From contig NC_135566.1 of NCBI RefSeq assembly GCF_964340395.1, positions 22,540,635 through 22,604,634 on the forward strand: 64,000 bases of DNA, in the 5' to 3' direction. How positions within the stretch are numbered: the first letter of the stretch is position 1; each line of letters begins with the position of its first letter. A program made the position numbers and the translations under genes. Below are positions 52,470 to 63,779 of this stretch, piece after piece. The DNA comes from Glandiceps talaboti (lineage: Eukaryota; Hemichordata; Enteropneusta; Spengelidae). Below the pieces are notes generated by a model. It was given only the letters and a program-made list of their open reading frames with translations. It ran no database searches and was not told where the DNA came from.

Positions 52470-53735
52470 ATATACTGTGTGCATTCTCCACGCGCTACCG
52501 TATCGTCATATAGCATAGGCGACATAACATCACCATGCATTGCAATATTGTAACAGTAGGCCTCTTGGCATGATTATCATAACATTGTAACGAGTATTGA
52601 GGCATCACTGTACCCCAAGGAGAAATTGTTACACTATTTGGAAGTTTGACGTGCGGTGGTACGTGATACAGGCCACTGATGACATAGCACAGTTGAATTT
52701 CCGGGTTGTGGAAGTGCGGTTTTGACATTTATATTGTCGATAATTGCTTTTTTTTACACGTTCTAACAAGAATAACTACTTTCCTATGTTTGTTGGTACA
52801 GTAACATTCCTAAATCATCGAGTTGAATTGAGAAATCATGATGTTCAGCAACATGTCAACAAAACATTTGTCCAAAGACCAACCGGTACATTGGTGGAGG
52901 TTCTATGATAAGTTGGCTGATTGAAAATGAACAATAGTAATCTAATGGCTATGATGATTTTTGAAACCAACAACTGCATAGAGTGTTGACTTTCTTTACT
53001 TCTCGTCCATGTCAGAGAATTAGATGTCATTCAATGAAATAAATGTTGATGGTCAACACTCCTGGAAAATGACCCAAATCAAGTGTATGAACCCTGGCCC
53101 AGGCAGCCGGTCACAATGAATCTACCCTGCACGAGCTTATGGGCTTTGCCTAGTTATGATATTATGAATAGAATAATATACTGAAGCTAGAAACCAATTC
53201 CAAAGAACAATTGAAATTTATGATCAAAGTTTCTCAAAATTATCTAAAAAAGAATACTTGAAAAAATAATGAGCTCAAATGATGGTTTTGGAAAATTCTC
53301 AAATTCATTATCATTTTTGTATTCAACACTGTAGTTTAGTGTTTTAGTTACCTTCATAGTTATCTATTTTCTTTGTTCTTGATGTTTTTGTATGTTTTTG
53401 ACTATAGATAATATATTGCTTACATTATCTCAAGTCAAATAAAATATACTATAGTATATACTATAGTATATAGTCTGGACATTGGTCACGCATGCGCAGC
53501 GAAAATTCAAACCGGTAGCTCAAACCGGTGCATGTACGTTGGTTGTTCTATCTCCGTTGTTTATGGGTGTGTATTTGCATAGTCCTTCTTGCATGCAGAG
53601 TAAGTCTTCCCTGTGTTGGGAGTCATGTCAGTAATCTAGACCCGTACCCGTGCACCATCTGCAAGCAGGACTAGTCTTTGCACGTATGCAGTTGTTCAGT
53701 CTATGATCACGAGAATAACACTTGAGTTTCGCATC
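52470..53735. other. spacer upstream of the second putative gene start
   Basis: No gene recognised. A perfect AT palindrome (TATACTATAGTATATACTAT) lies at 53446-53475. Confidence 0.4.
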
Positions 53736-53737
53736 GT

Positions 53738-53803
53738 ATGAGACTATATGAGGCTGAATATGACTCAGACTCGGATTCTGGGACTAACTTTGTATACATC
53801 GAA
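53738..53803. promoter_or_regulatory. fragment of the ACGAGT palindromic element upstream of the second gene start
   Basis: TATGAGGCTGAATATGACTC, GGATTCTGGGACTAACTTTG and TATACATCG are a diverged arm of the 46449 family, ending about 37 bp before the ATG at 53840. Its terminal end faces the gene, as at the RNFT-like start. Confidence 0.45.
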
Positions 53804-53839
53804 ATTTCTAGTAAATAAATATAGAACAAACGAACAAAA

Positions 53840-53957
53840 ATGGCGGCGCCCATAATGGTCTGCCGGGGTTGTCTTAAAAAGATCACGGAAATTTCAAGAA
53901 ATATCTCTAGAAGCAGCCTTTTTAGTCGATATACAACCATTAATAGCTATTCCACAG
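53840..53957 (+). CDS. probable first coding exon of an unidentified gene (mitochondrial-type presequence)
   Basis: ATG in good context (AAAAATGGCGGCG) opens a frame MAAPIMVCRGCLKKITEISR..., rich in Arg, Lys, Ser and Ile and lacking acidic residues apart from one Glu. This is the composition of a mitochondrial targeting peptide. After 39 codons plus one base a good donor follows (CACAG then GTATGG). No following exon was found on the plus strand to the window end; continuation may lie further right or be missed. It points away from the RNFT-like gene, so the two would be divergent. What is seen is the start context, composition and donor; the gene identity is unknown. Confidence 0.5.
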
Positions 53958-54072
53958 GTATGGTGTTAGTATTGCCCATTTCGCTTATAAACAGAATTGC
54001 TTCCTTAGAGCATGGAAGTAGAACCCCTACTTCCATGCTTAGACATGTTAAGCATTGAATGAATGAAGTAGG

Positions 54073-54175
54073 TGCAATAATTGTAGTGTTTGACGTGATA
54101 TTGAGGGCTTTTTCTTCTGTGTTTGTACTTTTTTCATTCCGATGTTTAACTGGAAACAAAGCTACAATTCCTGCA
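54073..54175. mobile_element. 103-bp MITE (GCAATAATTGTAG ends)
   Basis: Ends TGCAATAATTGTAGTGTTT and AAACAAAGCTACAATTCCTGCA. The interior has TTTTTCTTCTGTGTTTGTAC, as in the 34043 copy. Confidence 0.75.
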
Positions 54176-56265
54176 TTAAACGTAAACGTATAGACGGAAG
54201 CCATTCAGACCAGAATAGCAAAGTTGGGTGATAGAGGGACTGTGGATTATTCTGCTAAATTACGCCTTGCCTGCCAAAAATAGACATTTCCTAACTCCAA
54301 CATTACTTACGGAGCCTTCAAGACCCAAGAAGTGTTCAGAGGTACCCAAATTTGTCAAAATCGGCAAATGTAGCACCCCAATATCCGTATGGCAAATCAA
54401 CACACAGCGGGCAGTACACTGACATATCGCTCACGTTTTCAGTGTGATCTCGTCTATTTGGGTTTAATGTTACAGGAATTTGTAGTGTTTGCTTCCCCTT
54501 AAACATCAGAACGAACAAATGGGTGTAAAAACAAGAAAAAGCTCTCAAAATCACCGCAAACCCTACACTCAGCTAGAGCATGGATGTATTAGTGAGAGAG
54601 CCAGAGGTACGTCCCAACCGGCTGTTGACAGTCTGTCAGACATCTGAAAACAGATTCCTGTGTATGTAATATAGTATACACATAATGTGTACTTGTTGTA
54701 TTGTTACCAAACACGTTTGTTGACGTGGATTTCGACAGGCTTGATGACTGTCAATGAAATGAGATTCTTTTGGTAACTGACTGTTATGACTCTGAGAACA
54801 AGGACGACCATATCGACATATGATCGAAGATGTATGACCAAGTGATGAAGTAAAAAAACTAACGGGCTACAAGCAAGGGTAGTAGAGTCGAAGTGTAGTT
54901 TATTTTAATCCCTGGCCTACGTGTACAGTAGTATCCATTTTGCAAATGATCTTTCAGCAAATTGTAGCATATGTACAATGGTATATCAATGGATGGTTCG
55001 ATAATTCATGTTCTGATTTACCCGAGGGAAAAGACCTATAACATCATGATATTTGAATTCCAGTGTTAAAATCCTTGTAAATATCACTTATTACATATTC
55101 ATAAATAAAGGTTGCTAGGAACAAGCAACTTCAACAGAGCATAACTCATCTGAAACTGCAGCAATTTTGATTCTGACTGCGCGAAGGTCTTTGTTTCCGG
55201 TCATAGACTACACTTGCTAACCTTTGACCTTTTCCAATAGAAACTGGTCGAGTCAATTGCAAAATATCGTAAAGACCCGAAGTATCATATTGCACAACTT
55301 TCGACAGTTTTCGGAGAGAGTTGAAAACAAGAGGCATGCTTGAAGGGTGAGCGAGACAGTAGGGAGAGGGATTAAGAGCCCCATTCACACCTAATACAAT
55401 AGGTGTTTCTAGTCTGTTCTTTTTAGTGGTCTGAGATTAGAAGTATCTAAATCAAACTTTATAATCTATCCACTATTTTAAAAGCCGATTTAAATATCCT
55501 TGATGTAGTCGATTTCTAGAATCTAGTACAGAATGGTTTCAAGGCTCTGGCCCTCCTTGAAAGACCAGCAATTTTAAATGAATTTTTAATGTACAATCAA
55601 TCTGTCATAATGATTGATCAACTAATCGACTAATGGAGGATTTGGACCAATTTTTTTTTCTAACCACCATGACAACAATTTTTTTTTTGTGAGGAACAAT
55701 GAGACAGCATTTTTTTTGGCAAGTAGTAAATGTTACAGCTAGATGTAGTACTGTAACAGTTTTGCTATATCACTCACTATGCTACAACCTATACAGAATG
55801 AGATCCCCTATATAACACTCCCATCTAAAATGTGTTCAGGATCAGGGAGCACTTTTGTAAACCGTTTTTTTTTTTTTTTTTGGTGGACAATATCCCGCAC
55901 CTCTTTGAAAGTCGAGCATATCACAGACTATAACTGTCATTCTTGATCGGATTAATGCTTCCTCAGTGTTATTTTCAAGTAGAAATCGGTCTGTATTCTT
56001 GACGTTTCAGCTAACTTTTAAAATTCTGCAGACATGTTGACTAATACTGCACATGCTCCATGCACTGGCATGACAGTGTAATAAACTGCCAAGTAGCACT
56101 CCTGTGTTGTGGTTTGGAGTATTTGTTGGTGTTTTTAACATAAAAATGAACTGATTCGAGTATTTATTTAGTGAATTTTGGCATTGTAGCTAGGGAATTG
56201 ACTATCTTTATGAGAAACACCTGGAAGTAATTGCCAAGAGATTTTAGATTTGCTGTGTTTGTTGA

Positions 56266-56401
56266 CAGAATTGTAGCTTTGTTTGGTTTGCAAATCCCGT
56301 AAGAGAAAATAATACTAAAAAAAATGGTGAGTCACAACAACATAAAATATGAAATAGAATAAAAAGCATTGTAAACCAAAACAAAGCTACAATTATTGCA
56401 G
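56266..56401. mobile_element. 136-bp MITE (GCAATAATTGTAGC ends)
   Basis: CAGAATTGTAGCTTTGTTTG at the left and AACAAAGCTACAATTATTGC at the right. It is the most regular copy of this family. Confidence 0.8.
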
Positions 56402-56749
56402 GTAGGTTACAGCAAATAAAAAAAATGCTTAAAATTTGACTTTCCGCCATGTCATGTCCAGTCACGTTGCATCATGTCGTGTCAAGTAACTTTTCATTTT
56501 TGAAATTGAATTTCCTCATGAAAGGAGACACACATGATGAATGTAGTTTATTTCAAAAGTAAGAGGTAACAATGAATGCCAGCTAGTAAAATTGGAAAGT
56601 AGGCAGTAAAAAGTTTGAGGGGGCCAAGTGGGGGGAGGGTATGTAAAGGGGGGGGGGGGTTCCCCTTCCCACCCTGGGAGATTTTTGAAAATGAAGAACT
56701 AAAAGAGTGCTCCCCTGAGCTCTTTTAACATGTTGAGGTAGTAATAATA

Positions 56750-56955
56750 TGAGCTCCTATAAAGTTAGTTGATGTACCTTACAAAGTTAATGGGTAATTT
56801 GCATAATCAATGATTCTTGGTAATTAGGCTATATCTTACAACTGCATACTTCAATTTCAATACAATTCAGTACATACATTAACCATAACAAATTGTGTAT
56901 GTCCTATAAAGTTAGTTAATGTACCTTACAGTGTTAATTGCATAATTAATGATTT
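56750..56955 (+). mobile_element. tandem-core fragment (about 1.5 cores)
   Basis: CTATAAAGTTAGTTGATGTA, AATTTGCATAATCAATGATT and a second partial core stop at 56955, where a TAGCAC-type element begins. Confidence 0.6.
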
Positions 56956-56956
56956 T

Positions 56957-57416
56957 TAGCACCACTGAACTGAATGTTCAGTAGTGCTATAGGCATGGCA
57001 AAGTGTCTGTCTGTCTGTCTGTCTGTGTGTGTGTGTGTGTGTGTGAATGTGTGTAAACAACTTAAAGTCAAAAACTGCTGGACCGATTTCTTTGATATTT
57101 GGCGGTCATATTACTTTTGGTGTCTAGTTGGGAAATTGTTCAAATGAAAGTGATTGCATCAGCGATGTGGGATTTGGGTCAAAAAATGTGATTTTCCTTC
57201 AAAATCTTCTTTGTTCTCAGTGAACACCATGAGGGGATGTGTTAGGTAACGTTATATAATCACTAGGCAAAGTTCATATGCACATTCTAAATCCAGTTAT
57301 TACAATAGGTTATGTAAATAAGACTGGTAAATATGCCCTTTCTTTCTTGGTGGAAATTTTACTAAGTTTGAAATGAAAATGATTGCAGCACGAGGGTGAT
57401 CATTGGATCGCCCGGC

Positions 57417-57497
<81 letters not shown>

Positions 57498-58915
57498 CAA
57501 CTTAAAGTCAAAAACTGCTGAACCGATTGCCATGATATTTGGTGGGTCCATTACCTTGGGTGTCTAGTCGGGAAATTGTTCAAATCAAAATGATCGCATC
57601 ACAGGTGTTTGATTTGGGTCAAAAAATGTGATTTTTGGTCAAAAAACTTAAACTCAGAAACTACTGGGCAGATTGGTGCAAAATTTGGTGGGAAGATTCT
57701 TTAGGGGGTGTAAAGTAAGATTTGTTCATGACATGATGATTCCATCAGTGATATGCAAATTAGGGCTAAAAATGTGTCTTTTTGGTTAAAAATCTATAAT
57801 TCCAAAACTACTGAGCAGATTGGGCTGAAATTTGATGGGGATGCATCTAGGGATGTATGGACGAAGATATATTAAGCATACAATGATTCCATGAGTGATA
57901 TGCAAATTAGGTGTAAGAATGTTCATTTTTGGTCAAAAACTTATATCTCAAAAAGTACTTGGTCAATGAGCCTGAAACTTGGCGAGATGTTTCTGAAACT
58001 GTTATTCTGCAGATTTTCTTCAAAATATTTTGACCAAATTGGCCCTAGCGACCATGACCACGCCCTTTAGCAACAACCAAATGGCAGTATATTTTGGTCA
58101 AATAACAACATCATCTGGTAGGCAAGTGAGTAAACATTCAAAAAATGTGTGCAAATACCCTAGCAACCATGACCACGCCCATAGCAACAGCCAAACAGTG
58201 GTGTATTTCACAAAGATAACAACAGGGTTTAATAGACAATTGAATAAACATTCAAAAAATGTATGTAAATTTGCATAGCAACAAGACCACACCCATAGCA
58301 ACAGCCAAATAATCACATATTTTGCAAAGATAACAACAGGAATAGAAAGACAAATGAATAAAAATTCAAAAAATGTATACAAATACCCTAGTAACCATGA
58401 CCACGCCCATGGCAACAGCCAAACGGTGGTGTATTTCACAAAGATAACAATGGGGTTTAATAGACAAATGAATAAACATTCAAAAAATGTATGCAAATAC
58501 CCTAGTAACCATGACCACGCCCATAGCAACAGCCAAACGGTGGTGTATTTCACAAAGATAACAATGGGGTTTAATAGACAATTGAATAAACATTCAAAAA
58601 ATGTATTTAAATTTGCCTAGCAACAAGACCATGCCCATAGCAACAGCCAAATGATCACGTGTATTGCAAAGACAATATCAGGAATTCATACACAAGTGAA
58701 CAAAAACATACATAAATGTATGCAAATATATCTAACAACATGACCACGCCCATAGCAACAGCCAAATGATAGCATTTATCATAAAGATAGCAACATGGTT
58801 GGATAGGCAACTGGATAGTTATTCAGCAAATGAACACCTATTGTTAGCATGGACTAGCATATGGATAAACATTTAAAACTGTACAGTTGTGCTACAATGC
58901 CATTGGCGGTATTTT
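56957..58915 (-). mobile_element. complete TAGCAC-type element, inverted
   Basis: It begins TAGCACCACTGAACTGAATG and GTGCTATAGGCATGG, then TGTC/TG repeats, CAAAAACTGCTGGACCGATT, a duplicated head with a second (GT)n run, and about six modules (GACCACGCCCATAGCAACAG). It ends CAGTTGTGCTACAATGCC then ATTGGCGGTATTTTT. It is longer than the 34.3-kb copy because head and modules are duplicated. Confidence 0.78.
57421..57494. repeat. (GT)n microsatellite
   Basis: 37 uninterrupted GT dinucleotides followed by AAACAACTTAAAGTCAAAAA. Confidence 0.97.
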
Positions 58916-59640
58916 TGATAATTAGGCTGTATCTTAAGACTGCATACTTCAATTTCAATACAATTTAGTACATACGTTAAACATAACAGAGTGCATATCT
59001 CCTATAAAAGTTGTTGATTTCGCCTAAAGATTTAGTGAATAATTTGCATTAGGCTATATCTTGAGAGTGCATGCTTCAATTTCAATATAATTTACTTCAT
59101 ACATTAAACGTAACAAAGTTTATATGCCGTATAAAGTTGTTGATGTACCTTACAGTGTTAATAACTAATTTGCATGATTAATGATTTTCGGTAATTAAGA
59201 TATATCATAAGAATGCATACTTGAATTTCAATATCATTTATTACATACGTTAACCATAACAAAGCAGATATGTCCTATAAAATTTGTTGATATAGCTTAG
59301 TTTTCATGAAATATTTGCATAATTAATTATTTTAGGTAACTAGGCTGTATCTTAAAAATGCAAGCTTCAAATTTTGTATAATACGGTACATATATCAACC
59401 ATATATCAATCATGTCCTATGAAGTTTGTTGCTACAACATTTACCTTTAATGAGTATTTAGAATAATGAACGATATTCAGTAATTAAGCAGTATCACACA
59501 CTCTTCAAATTCCGTATAATTTGGCACATACATTAACCCAAGAATGCACGCTTGTCCAAAAAATGCCTGATACCATAGTTTTTAAGTTTAATGAATTATT
59601 TGCATAATTAGTGATTCCCTTACATTCAGTTTAAATCTGG
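58916..59640 (+). mobile_element. tandem-core element, about four cores
   Basis: Cores like those at 29.6-30.3 kb in the same order (GTTGATTTCGCCTAAAGATT matches GTTGATTTCGTTTAAAGATT there). It ends TCCCTTACATTCAGTTTAAA then TCTGG. Confidence 0.65.
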
Positions 59641-59689
59641 TTAGCTTAATGGTTAGAGGTTGATTCTCTGTCATCGTCCATCATCACAC

Positions 59690-60200
59690 GTCTGTCTGTC
59701 AACATTTTTTATTTTCATCTTCCTCTCCTAAACCGACAGTCAAAATACTCTGATATTTGGTCTGCAAATTGCTTGGGTGGAGGCTATTCAGATCTGTGCC
59801 ATTTTCAAGTTTTTAGGGATTTTTGGTCAAAAATTATATTTTCATCTTCTCATATACTACTTTCAGATTGCTTTGATATCTTCCATATAGATGTGCAGGG
59901 GCTGTCTTACTCAGATTTCTTAATTTCAAGTCAGCACATGTTCTTTTCTATTTTTGATGATTTGTTTCGTATATTTAAAAAAAAAATTAAATATGTGTAA
60001 ATGACCAATGCCATATTGGAAATCAGTCCACTAGACTGAAGTAAACAGCCACTTTTCAAAAGCCACCATATAGACGACAGACAACAAGCAGTCAGAGTTC
60101 TACTCATGCACCCTCAACGACAAGTGAAACATGGTTGCAGACTTCAGCTCAAATCTGAACTCTGCACCCCTTCTACAGAATGTTACATTCCACTAAGTAC
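59690..60200 (+). mobile_element. diverged partial copy of the 2.3-kb element
   Basis: CAGATCTGTGCCATTTTCAA, GATTGCTTTGATATCT, ATTTCAAGTCAGCACAT and CATATTGGAAATCAGTC occur in the order seen at 61610-61920, with many substitutions. Confidence 0.65.
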
Positions 60201-60859
60201 TGATTGAACTGACTGAACTGTTGCTTGTGAGTGAATTCACATATATGTAGATTATTGACATCATTAGTCGTAAATAAAAACGATAATAATCATTCTGAAA
60301 TTACCTCATTTTGAAAGGGGAAGTATTTTGTGGTTCATTTATGGCGTTTTGATTTCGTACGATCAAAATTGGTGGTGAAATCGCCACATCAAGATTACCG
60401 ATATCTGCCGGTGTGGCAGCCATGTTTTAACTTGCAGTTTCAACTGGTCGAGGTCAATGTTATTTCACTATAGAGCCTTCCCATATATGGAAGAAAAGTA
60501 GTCATGAGATTGTAGTCTAGAATTCAGGCTGTAAAATGGCATATTTTGTTTTAATTTTTCGTTACGCTCGTGATGTGAGGTCACATACATGTAGAAGTAA
60601 TGTATTTTAGAGATTGTGTCTTTGATGAAGACTTATTTTATTTGGCCTCACAAAACTTCATGTAAATATACAGCATGCATATAATTTGTTAGGAAAATAA
60701 GGTACAAATAATGACACAAATTTATTGTTTTGATATATGCATGGTTTCTACAAATACACTCTAATGCTACGTTAGATCAAACATGACTATCAGTGGAAAA
60801 TTAGTCAGGACAGGGGAATAGTGGATTTTGGTATAAACAGGACAAACGACGCCTGGACT

Positions 60860-60910
60860 AATGCCCCCATAGGACAAATGCCCCCGTAGGACAAATGCCC
60901 CCGTAGGGCA
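60860..60910. repeat. 17-bp tandem repeat, about 3 copies
   Basis: The unit reads GGACAAATGCCCCCGTA; copies are CCATA, CCGTA and CCGTAGGGC variants. Confidence 0.85.
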
Positions 60911-61018
60911 AATGGCCCTGAACAAATATAGGTAGGACTATAGTGCACAATTCAACCAAGAAAGGCATGTTTTTAGGGTTACTTAGGATTTCTAATGTAG
61001 TGCAAATGTAATGTAATG

Positions 61019-61372
61019 TACATTGTAATGTAAGTATACCACACTGTGACTGTACACCAAATAACATTGTAATGTAAGTATACCACACAGTGACTGTACA
61101 CCAAATAACATTGTAATATAAGTATACCACACTGTGACTGTACACCAAATAACATTGCAATGTAAGTATACCACACTGTGACTGTACACCAAATAACATT
61201 GTAATGTGAGTATACCACACTGTGACTGTACACCAAATAACATTGTAATGTAAGTATACCACACTGTGACTGTACACCAAATAACATTGTAATGTAAGTA
61301 TACCACACTGTGACTGTACACCAAATAATATTGTAATGTAAGTATACCACACTGTGACTGTACACCAAATAA
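61019..61372. repeat. 44-bp tandem repeat, 8 copies
   Basis: The unit reads CATTGTAATGTAAGTATACC then ACACTGTGACTGTACACCAA and ATAA. Copies are nearly identical. All three minus-strand frames remain open because the period is not a multiple of three and no stop occurs in any register; these frames are artefacts. Confidence 0.96.
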
Positions 61373-61430
61373 AACAACATGATAGAAATGTAGTAAGATG
61401 GTGCCGTCATATGTCGACGTGAAGTCTTGT

Positions 61431-63772
61431 CTTTTTAGCTCCGCTGTCAGCGAAAGCTGAAAGCGTAGCTTTAGGTATAGGTGGGTATTGAGGTATAGAG
61501 AGTAGAGTGAATCATAGGTGTCCGTCAAACTTTTATATTTTTACTATCTACTCCGGAAGTGACAGTCGGAATTCTTCGATATTTGGTGTGCATGTTCCCT
61601 GGGGGGAGGCTATTCAGATTTGTTCATGCCAAGTTGATCTGTGCCATTTTCAATTTTTTATGATTTTTTTTCATAAAATGTCATTTTCATCAACTCCTTG
61701 AAAACCTCTTATTAGATTGCTTTGATATCTGGCGTGTTGATGCGCAGGGGGTAGCTTACTCAGATTTGTTAATTTCAAGTCAGCACATCCTCATTTTTAT
61801 TTTTTATGATTTTTTTTTTGTAATTTGAAAAAAAAATGAATATGTTAATGAGCATAATGACCGACGCCATATTGGAAATCAGTCGACGAGACTTTAAGTA
61901 AACTGCCACTTTTCAAAAGACACTATTGACGTCAAACAAGCAATGTAATATGTGCTATAGTCATAATTCTACGCATTGGGCGCCCAAATGACAAGCGTTT
62001 GTTCGAAACAGGGTTGTAAACTTCAAATCCAATTCTGCACCTTTCTACATAATCAGCCAGTCCGCAACATCCTCATTTGCATACTCTATCCTGATTCGAC
62101 CAGAAGCTGAAGGTGACCTCATTTGACCGAGCGATTTTCCACAGCAAGTATATTGAGTATCAACACAGGACGTTCTTGGTACTCACTAAAATCACACTTC
62201 AGACCCACTATAAAAGTGTGATGTTTTCAGATAACATGTAACTTGTGGTTAATTCTATATTGTCGTGCAATTTGGAATGACAGTGAACCAGAATTCAGAC
62301 AACTTGCGTAAGGAAGGGCATGCCAGGCATGCGGTTGAAGTTATGGCCGACAGTTCACATGTAAAGTTAAACGACATGAACGTGTCTTGCCTTTCCAAAA
62401 TGCAAATATTTGGCAAGTAAAAATAATTAAAATAATTACAACTTTAATTTGGCTTCAGACTTTGCATTATGTTTTGCGTATCTTTCCCCGTTTTACATGT
62501 AAATCCGAAAAGGTTCTCTCTCATGTCATCAGTGTCAGTGATCATACCGCGCGGGGCTGCTTTGAGTACGAGCGAAGTGAGGCATGTTGAGGTATTTTGT
62601 TGAGAATTATAAATATTGCGAAATGTCAAGTACAAGGTTTAAATACAATGGAATGATGAAAAAAATGGCAGAGTCTGCTGACAGGCGCCGGTCACAAGAA
62701 ACACTGTGAATTAAAATATCAGACGATGTATGTATTAATCGCCGACAATCCACCCGTATGCACGAGGGACTAACCCGGAAGCAAGTCGTTGTCAGCCATA
62801 CGTTACAGTGGTAACATCGTCCGAGAAATCGCTGCGTTCAGAGTGTCATTATTCACAGAATTGTTGTTTTCGAGTGAAAACCCGTCTTGAATTGTATAAC
62901 TCTAACAAATGAAGACATGTCAAGTTATATTTTGAAAGTTGTATCGCTAGTTTGAGACGATTTTCTCACGTACTATAGTACTATCGAGGCTTACTTGGAA
63001 GTAGTAGGACCTTACTCCAGTTCATCGGGAAGTTTAGCCAGTCCGATAATTCTTTCTGGTTTAGTTTACAACACTTTTGATCACGCAGATTTTGTTGTTG
63101 TGATGAAAAGAAATTAAAAAAAAGATCATTTCAACCATTTCGTTGTGTTTTCTTTGTGAAAGGTAACCGAACATGAACGAGTGTTACCACTGTAACGTAT
63201 GGCTGAGAATGACTCTCTTCCGGGTACTTGAGATTGTCGCCGTACGGAAACTAAGATGGCGATTAATACATTTCTTCCCTATATATATCTACCACAACTA
63301 GTACAAGTTGAATGTTGTTGACTTTGTAAATTTGTTAGAAAATTGAAATTCAAATTGCCTCAAAATTATTTTAGATCCCTAGTTTATTTCATTCATCATT
63401 AAAATTTTCCAGGGTTACAGCTGTAAGACACTGGAATTATTTATAGCCAACCTCAAAATCCTCTTTTTTTTCTTTTTCTTGTGTGCATTTCCCAGTCATT
63501 TTTTTCTGAGATTTTGTGCAATTTTTCATAACAGTAGATTTTTGTCATAAAATGGTGACTATGGTATAAAAGTACAATACATTACCAACTTTTGTGTAAA
63601 ATGTGTTTTATAGTGAGACATCATATGAAACCACTAACCACTTTATTGCATCGCTAAAACAAAACTGCATAGTGAAGAGCTGAAGACCTGAACCACTTCT
63701 ACATGTCACCAAAATAAAAAATTAAATTAAAAAAAAAACAGCGGAGCTATTCTGACCGATAGGTCGCTTGTT
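61431..63772 (+). mobile_element. 2.3-kb element, copy 2 (inverted relative to copy 1)
   Basis: It begins CTTTTTAGCTCCGCTGTCAG and ends ACAGCGGAGCTATTCTGACC then GATAGGTCGCTTGTT. It is nearly the exact reverse complement of 47313-49622. It lacks the MITE arms that flank copy 1, showing that these are the true ends of the mobile unit. Confidence 0.88.
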
Positions 63773-63779
63773 TGCCATA

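Noticed and set aside
54575-54612. Mini exon MDVLVREPE with donor GTACGT
   Set aside because: Not in phase with the exon at 53840-53957 and too short to support by itself.
60858-61528. Three overlapping minus-strand frames of 143-178 residues
   Set aside because: All are translations of the same 44-bp array in three registers.
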